64,000 nucleotides of DNA from Bradysia coprophila (GCF_014529535.1 NW_023503375.1:3407620-3471619), one strand, 5' to 3'. Positions 52,212-64,000 are shown, counted from the stretch's first letter. A program made the numbers and translations. The notes: generated by a model from the letters alone, not told the origin.

Positions 52212-53020
52212 GTACACAGACAAAAATCCTGGATTAGATTTAAATCTTTTTCGGATTACATATAGGACCAAATTTATTTTTGGATTGAAATCTAATTTTT
52301 CCAAAGATTACTTGCATTTAATCTTTCGAAAATAATCTGTCGATGGATTAGATCGAAATCTTACAAGAGATTTCAATTTTTTTTATTTTGAAATTAAAAA
52401 TTTTTTTCCAAAATTTATTTGAATATTGGAGTCAGACTTATTTGTTTTATTTATTCTGAAATTGGAAATTTTATTTGTTTAATTGAAATTAAATGTTTTT
52501 TTTTTACTTACTACGATCAGGATTTGAACTCGTTCACCTCGGTATCTCCGTATCTCCAGTCCTGTACTTTACCACTGAGCTATTGGGTTCTTAATCTTAG
52601 CAAGATTATTTTCGAACCGTTGTTGCGGAGATTTTACTCTTTCAAAGATTAAAAAATAATCTTCTGAACGAAACCTTTGTACCAACTGAGGTAACCATCA
52701 TAGTAAACGAGTTCAAATCCTGATCGAGGGCAACATTTTTTTTTCATTTTTCCAATTATTTAATTAACTATTATCATAAATCTGTATGAGCAACGATAAG
52801 GAAGTTGAGCCTGGCAAAACTATTGAAAAGTATCATAAGCGTATGGAAAATATTATTGCTACTATCAATTTTAGCCATTTTAACCCGAAACGCAATCTAT
52901 CGAAAGATTTAATTTTTGTAATCTTTGAAAAAAGATTGAAACGAAATCTTTCAAAATATTTAAAATATTCGTAATCTTTCCGTAGATTAAACATTTAATC
53001 CGACTTTTTTCTCTGTGTAG
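52212..53020. mobile_element. About 800-bp foldback element carrying tRNA-like boxes
   Basis: The ends TACACAGACAAAAATCC and GACTTTTTTCTCTGTGTA are inverted, and sub-terminal AATCTTT/AAAGATT phrases repeat many times. Inside, 52516-52590 on the minus strand has a perfect A box (TAGCTCAGTGG) and a B box (GAGTTCAAATC). A second B-box-like GAGTTCAAATCCTGATCG lies on the plus strand at 52709-52726. Confidence 0.55.
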
Positions 53021-53206
53021 AAGGATGAATTCAGTTGGAACAAACCAAGCTTCTTCCTTACACAGTTTTTAGAAGGATGAATTGTGCAAATAGCAAAGGT
53101 ATTATAAAGTGAGTCACTTTAAGTGATTATTCGCACAATTTTGCGAATCATCTATCGTTTTGAATTTTCCGTAATGTGCTACGACTGATGTGTAGTACAA
53201 TTACTA

Positions 53207-53324
53207 CAATCGCTAAAACAAACTGGTGTGCATACGTTATTTTGCACCAGCTGGTCACATACAATTCCAAATGGGACCAGCTGGTGCAAAATAACGTATG
53301 CACACCAGTTTGATTTAGCGATTG
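53207..53324. repeat. Near-perfect 50-bp-arm palindrome
   Basis: CAATCGCTAAA... at 53207-53256 is inverted at 53275-53324 around an 18-bp loop, with almost no mismatches. MITE-like. Confidence 0.85.
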
Positions 53325-53731
53325 TTTAAAGAAAAGTCTTGAGAATCGAAGTATTTTACTTCTACACAAAAAAGTTAAGAAAACTGGAATAATAAGTATT
53401 TATCGAGGGTAGAAATTCCGAGGGGGAAACAACAATGGAAAATCTTGTCCGCTCGGCCATTCGCCCATTATTCGCCTATCATTTCCTCATTATTCGCCTT
53501 CATTCGCTCATTATTCGACCAACACTGTCCCACCATTCGCTCGTGTTGTTTTCCACTCGAGAAATTCTGACTAACCTTTTCGATCACAACGATTAAGTAA
53601 ATCAAAATGTTCGGAAGTTGTTCTTCTTCGTTCCTACGATTGCTGTCTTTTTCCATGTGATTTTAAATGGCAAAAGAGAGCAATGTTAATAGAGTGCTGC
53701 AAATTATACGAACGGAACAGTATTGAATTAA

Positions 53732-53926
53732 GTACGGTTTCCACTCAACAAAAAGTACTCCCGAAAGAGAGAGACAGAGAGAAAGAGGGGTGAAGCCTTA
53801 ATGCTTGATTTCCACTTACCAAAAAAATACTCAGTACAAAAGACAAAGCTGATTTTTTTTCAATTTTTGCTCTGTTTACTCTCACAGCTCTCAAAAAGAG
53901 TACTTTTTGTTGAGTGGAAACCGTAC
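53732..53926. mobile_element. MITE flanked by TTAA
   Basis: Inverted ends of about 29 bp (GTACGGTTTCCACTCAACAA and its complement) lie between TTAA at 53728-53731 and TTAA at 53927-53930, a piggyBac-like target. The interior is Ser/purine-rich with no gene. Confidence 0.75.
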
Positions 53927-54114
53927 TTAACCCCAATCATTTACGACAATGGTCTCCCTGGGTAAATTGGTAGATTAAACCGCTTTTAAATTTATTTTCC
54001 ACAAAGCATCTAAGACTAGGTCCATAGGAACACAATATTGCCCGATAAAGAAATGGCACTTAATATTAACACAGTGTAACAGCCGCTTGGTTTTATTAAT
54101 TTCTAGTTTTTGAT

Positions 54115-55314
54115 CTATGTGAACGTTTCCTTTTCGTCCGCTTGACTAAATCCATTGTTAACGAACATGTTGGGAATTTTTTCGCCGAAATAAATTTTGT
54201 TATTCAAAGCAATCGCCTCGTACTTCTTAAGCTCCAGATATTGGGGAGTGAGAAGATCCTGATTCGCAATGGCCTGAGAAAAAGTTTGATGAAATGAAAA
54301 TTGTAGAACTTCAATCGAATTGCGTCAGTTTACCTTCTGCTGTGCAATGTACAATTCACTATCCGCCTGGCTCCGATACCGATCGCTTTGTATTTGGTTT
54401 TCGATCTGTTCCATCCGTTGAACCGATTCCTTTTCCATGATTTTCTGGTCGTACTGGATCTTTGACACTTGCGACTGTTTTTCCGCTTCGATGATGGCCT
54501 TCTTTCGTTCAGTTTCTGCATTTTTCTCAACGACACGTTGATGTTCGATTGAAATCAGCAGCTGAGTCTTCTCGGATTCCATGAGTTCGTAGTTCTTCGC
54601 TATGACATTCGGAATTTTCGGTTTTGTTACGCGAACGTTTAGTATCTTCAAACCGGGAGCCATTTCATTTAAATCCGTTTGTAAGGCTAACATTGTTAGA
54701 ATGTCGGATAAGATTAAGTTTCAACAATCGAAAAAAGACATTCAAAGATCAGTATACGAACCAACTTTCAAATCCTCATCGATCCGATCAAACAGAGCAA
54801 TGTACACTTCATGCAACGTATGACGACTGCAAAACTGATTTAATTCATGATGAATTTTGTCGAAAATAAGCGAACGGTCATAATCAGCTGTGTAGTTGCG
54901 AACGATATCTAGGACTATGGAGGCTTCTAGTTTATCAGAGTGAGTAAAATTCATACAAAAACACCTACCACTATCCGCTCTCAATATGTTAACGACTTCG
55001 ATTCGATCGAAATAAATCATAACTCCACCCGAAGTGCCACAGGGAACATTCGTAATTTCGTCGGTTTGAAGGGTAACCTATAGCAACACAAGTAAATTTG
55101 ATGAAGTTTCACCAATTACGTAAAGTCTCATTACCTGAATAGAACGGTATGAGGTCAAGAATGGTGTTAGTAAATGGATACCCGGTTTACTGGTCACTGG
55201 CAAAAGGGCACCGGCACGAAAATAAACGCCGACATGTCCTTCTTCAATTCTGTGCAAGACTATCGTCATCGACAGTATCAACGTTATCAACGGCAGTATC
55301 ATGGAAACTATCAT
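54115..55314 (-). CDS. Erlin: Erlin, SPFH/prohibitin-domain ER membrane protein
   Basis: Orthologue of Erlin-1/2, an ER lipid-raft protein; in other animals it forms large rings and promotes degradation of activated IP3 receptors. Five exons on the minus strand: 55314-55135, 55077-54969, 54926-54762, 54686-54334 and 54273-54115, all GT-AG with agreeing phases, about 321 aa. An N-terminal signal-anchor ([20 protein letters not shown]) is followed by the SPFH core: [14 protein letters not shown], then [17 protein letters not shown], then [22 protein letters not shown] charged coiled coil follows ([20 protein letters not shown]) and then the conserved NKIYFG...IPNMF end. The exon 3 donor (GTTG|GTTCGT) is non-consensus, but it gives the expected DLKVALQTDL. 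One Erlin gene is usual in insects. Confidence 0.92.
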
Positions 55315-55948
55315 TTTGCTTTCGGTTTTATTTTACGACAAATTCTTCGAGTAAAACTTGGCTCTGATTTTCTAATTGTTTATCTTAGCCGGCACAATTT
55401 TTGACAGTTTGATAAATAAACAAAACCAACAAAACTCACACGACTCACACACAGTATACAGAGAAAGGATCAGCCGCAAGATAATTTTCTGTGCAGTAAT
55501 TTTGAATTCAACTTTTTATTTTGAACAGAAGTAAGAGATCCAAAAACGTTAACTAATAAATCGTACACTGAAAACTGTAAGCTAAACAAACACCCGCCGT
55601 ACGTTTGCAAGCGCTTCGCATAGTGCCGGACTAGAAAAAATTGTAAAATGCCCATCATACACACATTCATATACTTGTCTGTCTGTGTAGAGGAGAAGGT
55701 TGAGAGAGGAAAAATCGGAAAATCGGTTTGCTTAACAGATGAGACAATAGACAACTGTTCCTGCACTTGGCTTATTATAGAGGGTTATAAGAGAGGATCA
55801 AAAATAGTTAAATTAACTGGTTTGTTCGTAGTTAACTGGGCTAACTGGACTTTTATATAGAAATTTTGACATATCGAGATCAGTTGAAGAATTTTCTTTT
55901 TCTCTCTTTTTCCATTCCATACGGTGTTTAAGTAGAGGAAATATAACT
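55315..55948. other. Erlin 5' flank, no gene seen
   Basis: AT-rich; no exon, repeat family or RNA gene recognised. Confidence 0.35.
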
Positions 55949-56166
55949 GATCTCGGGGTATAGCTGTCACAATTAAGTGAGCTGAAAATTTGAATTTACG
56001 TGACAGTATGTTTTCATGTGAAAACAATTTTGAATTTTCTTCGTTTTAATTGCATGTAGATGCAGTGTGTTTGACTTCATAACAATTCCCAAACTTTAAT
56101 TTAATTTGCAAAATACAAAACAAATTCAAATTTCGCCTCCTGTTTTGACAGCTATACCCCGAGATC
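55949..56166. mobile_element. MITE-like element with GATCTCGGGGTATAGCTGTCA ends
   Basis: 21-bp perfect inverted ends at 55949-55969 and 56146-56166. The inner part of the end (TAGCTGTCA) is shared with the next element. Confidence 0.75.
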
Positions 56167-56281
56167 ACTTACACTTAATTGGTCAAAAAACTCTCTGCAT
56201 AAACACTGTATAAACTGTTTAAATCGAGAGAGAAAGAGAGGGAGAGAGGTAGAGACCAGTTTTGTTAGTTAAGATCCACTG

Positions 56282-56480
56282 GAGGTGTAGCTGTCAAATC
56301 AAACAAAACAAAATTGAAATTGACAATAGACTGTTATGATCAGAGCGAGAAAACCGAAGACCAGTTTATTATAACTTGCCTTGGCCCAAGGCCCTTGGGG
56401 TACTTGTCAAAATATCTCTTTCTCTTTCATCATAACACTCTATGGAATGTTTACAACAACAAGTTTGACAGCTACACCTC
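56282..56480. mobile_element. MITE-like element with GAGGTGTAGCTGTCAAA ends
   Basis: 17-bp inverted ends at 56282-56298 and 56464-56480. It is related to the element at 55949 through the TAGCTGTCA core of its ends. No coding frame. Confidence 0.7.
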
Positions 56481-57790
56481 TAGCAAGTTTTAACTGGTTG
56501 GTTTACCACTACATTCATGCTTTTATTTAGCCCTTTAAACAGACTATAGACGAATATTACTGTAACGTTGGTTAGAGTTAAAAAAGATGTTTCGATTGCT
56601 CACCTACCAGCGCGCAGTAGGGGTAAAATGGATCGGAAAATTTTGAAACAAATTTGTTTGGAGTCTGTTACCGCAAACTACATTTTGTGGCGATCTTCAC
56701 TAGAAAGAAAAAATTTCCACAAGTCGTTATGAATTTCCTACTGCATATTCTTGTATGCAATGAGAGTCTATTGGAAAGGAATGAACTTTTATTGCATACA
56801 TATACTGTGAGAGTGTAAGTCATATTCGCTGGAAGTGCACCAACACACTCGACAAACTCACGCGTATTACGGTAAAATATGTTTCAAAATTAAACAATAC
56901 ACACAAGGAGTGTATGAATATCGAGTGCGCAGCACGAGGAAAGTACATATGTAGAACGCGTGTGCAAATTATGTTTCCTTCCCGGTATCAGAGTCAAGAT
57001 TTCCCGGATTTCCCGGTATCCAAAAATGTAAAAGTGACTTCCCGCTACATACATTTCCCGCTGGTTTGTGCAGCTATAATTCGATTTCCCGGTATCCTAA
57101 AATTTTTTTCAGAAATTTCCCGGTATCCTGGATACCACGGATACACAAAATTTGCACACGCGATGTAGAAATGTACAATTTCTAAGTTGTTGCACAAATA
57201 TCAATTTAAAAGTGGATGAAAAGCTTCTATTGATAACGCATAAGGCAGCACGACGATTAAATATTAAAACCTACACACATTCAGGGCTGTTGACCGTTTA
57301 CCAGTCACCCTAAACTTGTTATTCAGTTAAATGATTCTAGGAAAATTCAAAGTTCCCTACAATTTGTAGACCTTTTCAGTTGACCTCTGAGAAAATTTAT
57401 TTCAATGAGAACAGGCTTGTTCCAAGTAACTGTAAATACGAATTTTCACTGGCCGAATGAACACGATTTAATCCGTAGAGATCGGTTTTCATATAAATAT
57501 TGATTGGGATGAAATTTGACAGTAATTTGACAAATCGTATGGCCTTGGAACAGATCTATACCAAACACATCAGAGACAATGAACGTCAACACATTGTACA
57601 TTCATTGATCAGAGAGACCATCAATTTACCCAACTTGCGTTAGTATATGACTGTCTTAACTGCATATACAATTCATTTTTAAATCGCAATCACGGCTCAT
57701 TTACAGTAATTATCTGAATGAACTTCGTTTTTCTATATCGCGGAAATATATCAAACGATAAAATGCTCATACGGCAATAGATGTCGCAAT
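56481..57790. other. Intergenic with a TTCCCGGTATC-rich cluster
   Basis: Between about 56980 and 57135 the phrase (GA)TTTCCCGGTATC occurs at least five times, irregularly spaced, and recurs nowhere else in the window. No gene is otherwise seen. Confidence 0.4.
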
Positions 57791-57917
57791 GATACTACTA
57801 TGGCCACATGTGCCTGACAGATAGAGGCGGAAGTAGCCGCTCAGCAGTCGAAAATTTTTGTACACAGCCATCATATTCCATGGTCTTCTCCTGGTTCGAC
57901 AACCATTTCTATCACAT
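57791..57917 (+). promoter_or_regulatory. Probable non-coding first exon of eIF5A
   Basis: A consensus donor (ACAT|GTGAGTAG) follows 57917, and a good acceptor (CATCTTCCAG) at 59185 precedes the eIF5A ATG by 92 nt. The segment starts near an AGATGTCGCA motif (57779-57788). The transcription start is not proven. Confidence 0.45.
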
Positions 57918-59185
57918 GTGAGTAGTTGCATTTTCTTAAAAAATTGGTTAAATTTTACGGAATAAAAAAGGTGTTAATTGATGTCAAGAATGTAATTAAC
58001 TGTGTGAATGCCGTGCACATCGAGTTTACGCCGAAAAATACGAATTTGGCTGATTAATCGCGTTTTAAATAGCGGTGACATTTGAGCTCCGGTAAAAATG
58101 TCTGCGCTAATGTGTGAGGTGGATAGGTGCTAAAATATATGATGAACTCGATCGGAAGTTTTTTTTTTCTCGTCGCACACATAGTTCATGCAACTTATTT
58201 TCCCATAGATACCAAAATTGAAATCTTGCATCAACGTACTACACTTGTCGCTGTGCCGTCGAATCAATAATCACGGAATTTGATTGGAAAATCAGATTTT
58301 TTTCGGCATATTGTGCGATAAACACGTTTTATATTTTTGATTTTATACGCCACCGCCGCGTGTGTTTGCAATCGCAACTCGCAGCTTTTCTTTCGTTTTT
58401 TTTTTTTGTTGAATGATGTAGGGTATAACACTCTCACCAATACCAAGATTACGTGGAATCAAAGAATTTGCTTACGTATTGTAGTTGGAATTTTTCAATT
58501 AATTTCTTAAGGAAAGCTAGCAGGATATTCGGGTTTTTTGATACACGGAAACATAATCAATTGATTTTCGCTGCCGCATACGTCGACTATATATATTTTG
58601 GCATTTAGTGGTGAACACGACACAAGACGTTTGTCATCACATTTGAAGTGGCAATTTTAATACTCATTGTGAGGGGTTATACACACCCATTGTAGGGTTT
58701 TTAATCATTTTTCTTTTGTGTGTCTCATTGTGATGAACGAAGTTTTCTGTTACCAGATTTCCCAGCTTATTAGCATACCTAAGCCGACACACTCTTATCG
58801 TTTCAAAAACCTGCTCGTAATATTTGCAAGGATTTTTTTGTAGACCAACAGCGATAGATTCCACACTTCCACAAAGTTACAGTTCAGTAATGTTTCTATA
58901 AAAAATACCGAAACATTCCACAGTAACAGTAAAAACACTCGGTGTGACTGCGTATGAATGTTAATCGAATGAATGACAGCAGAGTAGTTTGCTGAAATGA
59001 GATCAGTTTCCGTTGCACGGCCCTTATCTCGTAATAATTGCGAATTCACATTGCTGAATGCAAAAAGGTTTGATTCGAATAACGAAGGAAGCTGATCCAA
59101 TTTCAGTAGCTTATCTTATCTTATGTGCAAAGCTCACCGTTCGCTGGTTCAATAAACAATAAATCTCTTCTTCTCCATCTTCCAG
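57918..59185 (+). other. Inferred 5' intron of eIF5A
   Basis: 1.27 kb without recognisable exon or repeat, bounded by GTGAGT and TTCCAG. Confidence 0.4.
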
Positions 59186-59277
59186 ACATAGACCATATAC
59201 CAAGATAATTGGAAATCAAATCCGTTCCACATTCAATCAATTTACCGGACACCGAAACAAAACCAATTTAGTACACA

Positions 59278-60944
59278 ATGGCCGAATTAGATGACGCACA
59301 TTTCGAAACTGGAGATTCCGGTGCATCGTCCACTTTTCCCATGCAATGTTCGGCATTGCGTAAAAATGGTTTTGTTATGTTGAAGGCTCGTCCATGCAAG
59401 ATTGTTGAAATGTCTACATCAAAAACCGGCAAGCACGGTCACGCTAAGGTGCACATGGTTGGTATCGACATATTCAATGGCAAAAAGTGAGTTCCACACT
59501 CCGGTGGCGCATTTATGTTGGTAGTGGCATTTCTAACGCAAATCGAAACCATTTCTTTCCAAAGGTACGAAGATATCTGTCCATCCACTCACAATATGGA
59601 CGTACCACATGTTAAACGTGAAGATTACCAATTGACTGATATAAGCGATGATGGATATTTGACTTTGATGGGTGACAACGGTGATTTGCGTGAAGATTTA
59701 AAACTTCCCGATGGAGAGTTGGGCGGTCAATTACGTGCTGAATTCGATAATGGCAAAGAACTATTAGTGAGTATTCTATAAAAACAATTTGTTTTTTTGT
59801 ATCAATTGCGTAAACCATCAACGCACCCCACCTTTAATAAGCCGGCCAATTTGATTCTTTTCCATATTAAATTGGTGTGCTAGTTGTGGGAACAGTATCA
59901 CTTGGGCGTGTGTATGAATTTTCGGTCTTACATCTGAATATTCAAAGAAAGATTCCAAGAACATTACCATTCAGACTGGGAACCATGATCTCGCTAGTTA
60001 GATCTCCTCCAATAAACTGAATCAATTGCATCACACACATCTCACTGTCGTGTTGATTTCCGCATTGGTGTAGTAAGGTTAGGTGCAGTTGTTTGAGTCA
60101 ACTACGGCAACATTTACAGAATTTCCGAATCGTGGTTCAAATCATGAGAGCCTCGCAGTTCGCAGGTGGAGATTCTAGACTTCTTTAGTTCTCAGAGACA
60201 GGAAACAATTTTCCGTTAGCCACAAATCTTTCGTTCCAATGTGAGCCAGGGAACTTGAGGGTGCATTAAGAGATCAAGCACCGAAAGTTATTGTGTCATA
60301 TGACACTGTCATATCAACATAATCTTGTTACTGATTTTCCGCTCTATAGCTCACGACGACAGACTTGAATTTGGCAAATCATCTTTTCATTATCTTAGTT
60401 AGACTCCTCCGTATTAGAGTGGACAATAACGTCAAACCATTACGACGGAAGTTGCGTGAAGTAGGGTGGAATCCTGAAATGTTAGCTCGCAATGAAAATA
60501 ATTTTTACTTTGAGTTTCCTGGGTTTCCTTTTTGACGTTCCCCAACCACCAAGATTTGTGAAATTACGTTAAAATTACGCAATTACGATGTCATAAATTG
60601 CAGTGTTCGAAACGTTACAAAATAGAACTCAATTTTTCGTCTGCAACATTCGATTCAGTGGTTCCAGTAATTTTGTGACAAAGAATGAGGAACTGAAAGA
60701 ATCTCAAATCTTAATCCAAAAATTTCAAAATTCAACTCAACCTAGATTTATGTCCTGTCCGTCTACTTTAGTAGCAAATGGATTCCAGTCAATTTATTTT
60801 CCCTATTTCTCTGTAATAATTGATAACGTGGATATTATGAGTCCTTCACTAAACGAAAACATTTTTTTTCAGTGTACCGTACTCAAGTCATGCGGCGAAG
60901 AATGCGTTATTGCCATTAAAACAAACACAGCTCTTGACAAATAA
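59278..60944 (+). CDS. eIF5A: Eukaryotic translation initiation factor 5A (eIF5A)
   Basis: Small cytosolic factor that helps ribosomes form difficult peptide bonds and terminate; it is the only known hypusine-containing protein. Three exons, 59278-59486, 59565-59766 and 60873-60944, with GTGAGT donors and TTCCAAAG / TTTTTTTCAG acceptors; phases 2, 0. 160 aa, the usual length. The hypusine loop [17 protein letters not shown] is intact, with the modified lysine at about residue 52. The N-terminal KOW-like domain and the C-terminal OB domain ([17 protein letters not shown] onward, ending GEECVIAIK) are complete. Exon 3 supplies only the last 23 residues. Intron 2 is 1.1 kb; a 114-codon open frame there (60603-60944) simply runs into exon 3 and is not real. 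AATAAA overlaps the stop (60940-60945). Confidence 0.96.
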
Positions 60945-62600
60945 AGTCCATGCTCATTTCACACCTCACCCCGTTGCTTATTTCTTTATTATTATATTTG
61001 AATAATAATAATCTTGGAAGGAAAAATCAGATAAAAAATTTCACACAAAAAATATTCTTCTGCCAAAAAAAAAAAACCAACACAAACAACAAAAACCGCA
61101 AACATTCAGAAATTGAGAGAAAATAATTAATTAAAAAAAAAAATCAAAACCTCTAAAACCAATTCGTAAAACAATAATAGAACGTAAAACATTGTTTTGG
61201 TTGTTGTAACCGTAACCGTACCCGGATAACAGAAAAGTCACTACTTAGGCGATTCAACAATGAACTATAAAATGCGATCCAGCTGGAAATGGAAACATAT
61301 ATAAATAAACAACGGAACATTATGTATATGTATACCGCCGCCATTACAATGAAATTAAAAATTGAAAGAGAAACAAAAGCAAAAAATTTATCAAATCAAT
61401 CAAACGCCAAAACTTCAAAAAATAATTTAAAAAAAATCGCGCATTTCAATTGCATAAATTAAAGATACAAATCAATAGAAAAGTAAAAACCAATTTTAGT
61501 GGTGAATGTAAATTAAAAAAATAATTTTTGTTTCTGTAAGTGATAATTAATCGAAATTCAATTTTTTTTTATTTAAATTTTTAGAAAGAGAAAAATGAAA
61601 AAAAAAAACTTTTTTTAAGCACCACATAAGCATATGAGTGCCTAAATCTAAAAACAAAAACAAGAAAGAAACAAAGATAATTATCTGGGGTTGACTCTTA
61701 TCAATTCAATTTGATTTAAATGTTTTTTTCTTCTTCTTTTTTAACATATTGAATTTAGTCGGTAGAGGTCGATTTCTTATACCTGATTTACGAAAATATC
61801 AATTTAAATTTAGTTTTTTTTTGTGTTGCTCTCGATGTGTGTGGAGGCATGTCAGTTTGTTTTCCTTTTTTATATTTTTTTTTATTTTAAACAAAAAGTT
61901 TTTGATTTCTTTTCGTTGACAACTAAATTTAGAAAGAAGAAAAAGAGAGAGATAAGAAATTATTGCTTTCTGCATCCTATCCCCTCCCCCCCCAAAAAAT
62001 CAAAATAAATAATGAAAAAACCAGTAAAAAATGCGCTAAAATGTTAATACAAACTTTAAATTGAATTTACTTATTACGTTTTTTGTTTCTTATTTTTCCT
62101 TCATTGAACTTAAAACAAAAAAAAAAACATTTTTTATATTTAAACAAAAAAAAGATAAAAAATTAAAAAGCAAAAAAAACCAAAATTATCGTTTTTCAAA
62201 TATCAATTATTTTCGAAATATGTTCGTCAAAAACTGCAACAAACAGAAATGATAAAATAAAAACAAAAGTAAAAAAAAACCGACAAGGAAAATCTTAAAT
62301 TAAATTGCATATAAAGAACAGACGGCATTTAATAAAACAACTATGTAATTTAAATAATAAAAAATACGATAAAATAAATGGGACCTTTGTAACCACAACA
62401 AAATACAAACACACACATTACACTATGAAGTGATAATATAAATGAACTGATACTCGGGCATGTCTTTACCTCATCCAAAAAATAATTATGCCGCGTAGAA
62501 CTGTTCGCTTTCGAATTTAGATCTGCGTCTATTCTATCCGTTGCATAACAAGTCAATTAGGTAGCAAGCAAGAAATCCTTTTTTAATAAATTTAATTTCA
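60945..62600 (+). other. Extremely AT-rich region downstream of eIF5A
   Basis: 1.6 kb of A- and T-runs with many AATAAA signals, probably 3' UTR and flank. Short open frames here consist of Lys/Asn/Phe-rich translations of homopolymers. No feature supported. Confidence 0.5.
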
Positions 62601-63970
62601 ATCTTCGCACATGGTAAGTATATCAGGTTCTGAAAGAATAGGTTATGCTCTATGACAAGATAAGAAGAGTCCTTTATTTGGACCATAAAAAATTTTAAAT
62701 GTAAAAACTCCGCCGCCTTCGTAAATGCTTGATCTGTTCTTTTAGAGCCTATCGATCTAAACTTATCTATCGGAATGTTACTATGCCTTTTGCAATATTG
62801 CCGATTGTATTGGTGCTGGCAGATCGTATTGATTGGAAATCGAATAATTTTTTAGAAAATTCCGCCGGATGAAAAAGGACTTGACCTAGTACGAATTAAA
62901 GACCTTGGACATATGTTTGACATTGCAATGGGGGCAACACATAGAAATTCTATTTCAAACCCCACCTGCGCTGCCATTTAGCTACATTGAAACCACATAC
63001 CGAGCGAGTCAATCTTAATCTATGCTCTATGGGTATCGGGGAATCTGGCACACGGTGCAGAAAGAATGCACTTTTAAACTACGTAAAAGGTGAACTCGCA
63101 CACGGAAGTTTATTGCTGCAAATGCTTTTGCAGCTTATATTGATTGGAAATTGACGAATTTTCTACTATAATTTCGGGTGTTGGCTCTAGCCCGTCATAT
63201 AAGATTATTGGGGAACAATAATCTATTTGCTAAGTTGTACCTCTCAAGCTCACTCCTCAGAAGTGACTCCTAAAACAGCGAATTCTTCTATAATTGTGTG
63301 TTGGGTTACATGAAGAATCTGGGTTGGAGTAACGGCTTAAACATGCTGCTAATGGTTTGGTTAGGGGTAATGGTAACATTTGACGTTTATGTGAAAGATC
63401 GTATGAAGTACAGATGCTAAGAAGAACTCAGGCAGCGAATTTTTTTCTTGTGAATCATATTAGGGATCCAGAATCAGAAGAGATTACAGTCAGTGACTTT
63501 GGTATGAGTGGCGCAATTCGTTTCAGCTGTTTTTCGCCCATATAAATAAGTACAGCGACTTTTGTGTGTATGGGTGGATCAGCAGAAACAAAATGCGTCA
63601 CTTATTTCAAAGTCGCTAACTGTAGATATCAATGTATTTATATGTGAAGGAAGCTTACCCCGACTTACCCACAGCAGCTTTAAATTCATGAATTTTAGTG
63701 CAAAAATGTCAGTCTTTATGGATAGTCAAAATTGAGGCGAGATCTTCGATTTAGTTCCGTAAACTCTTCTAACTCCGTATCTAAGAAATCAGCTGTTTGT
63801 TTCCGAAAAAAGATTGGACCATAAAGTAGCGAGACTGACTGGGTTTCGATTACATGCCATTTCGTAAGTATCCCAAACTTCTCCACTCACAAAACTCATG
63901 TGTTGACTAATGATTCTTTTCGACCCAAAAATTGTCTTCATATTTTCAACATACTCAGCGGCACCTCGCG
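62601..63970. other. Intergenic, no gene seen
   Basis: The phrase TTGATTGGAAAT(C/T)GA followed by AATTTT occurs twice, around 62830 and 63140, within a loosely repeated block. It is perhaps part of an unrecognised transposon. No exon supported. Confidence 0.3.
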
Positions 63971-64000
63971 GCACTCGCGGAATTTTGAAAACTGACACAT
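63971..64000. mobile_element. Truncated MITE end (same family as 23671-23815)
   Basis: CACTCGCGGAATTTTGAAAA followed by CTGACACAT matches the inverted ends of the element at 23671-23815 and is cut by the window edge. Confidence 0.6.

Noticed and set aside
52516..52590. Functional tRNA gene (minus strand)
   Set aside because: The pol III boxes are good, but the anticodon and acceptor stems do not pair well, and it is embedded in a foldback element.
54324..54869. Plus-strand frames overlapping Erlin
   Set aside because: They are antisense shadows of the Erlin exons.
60603..60872. Open frame running into the last eIF5A exon
   Set aside because: It is intron sequence ending at a TTTTTTTCAG acceptor, with no homology to eIF5A.
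61823..62252. Lys/Phe-rich open frames downstream of eIF5A
   Set aside because: They are products of A- and T-runs, with no domain and no splice context.

Overview
This is a 64 kb piece of an AT-rich insect nuclear genome. It holds short-intron genes, single-exon chemoreceptor-like genes, an HmgD-type HMG-box gene and a dense load of short foldback (MITE-like) elements. These features suggest a dipteran, perhaps a lower dipteran such as a fungus gnat or midge, but the species is an inference. No rRNA gene, convincing tRNA gene, CRISPR array or bacterial-type operon was seen.

Left third (1-27.2 kb): a 5'-incomplete MFS sugar transporter (+) faces three paralogous p68/DDX5-type DEAD-box helicase genes on the minus strand (3.7-5.7, 8.8-10.6 and 25.4-27.1 kb). 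All three share four coding exons, intron positions and a conserved upstream block with a splice donor. The shared acceptor makes an internal ATG the likely start, giving basic, presequence-like N-termini. A 61-aa secreted cysteine-rich peptide gene made of two tiny exons (7782-8043, minus) lies between helicases 1 and 2. Between helicases 2 and 3 sit a palindromic minisatellite, a 169-bp triplicate and a tandem pair of divergent ionotropic-receptor genes (16.1 and 19.8 kb).

Middle (27-48 kb): a 1.5-kb element with long terminal inverted repeats, the HmgD gene with a 3.6-kb 5' intron, two decayed retroelement fragments, and then the most striking locus. A gene for a two-domain, Thr/Pro/Glu-rich, single-pass membrane protein (minus strand, 40.1-47.9 kb) is split inside its acidic repeat by a complete Ty3/gypsy retrotransposon (plus strand, 41266-46999). 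The retrotransposon has apparently identical 265-bp LTRs, a CATC target-site duplication, a tRNA-Trp-type primer site, intact Gag and Pol frames and a textbook -1 slippery heptamer at the Gag stop.

Right third (48-64 kb): many small foldback elements, an Erlin (SPFH/prohibitin-domain) gene on the minus strand and an eIF5A gene on the plus strand with a very long AT-rich 3' region.

The genes do not form a pathway. The window is best read as housekeeping genes (HmgD, Erlin, eIF5A) set among locally duplicating families (helicases, receptors) and active mobile DNA.
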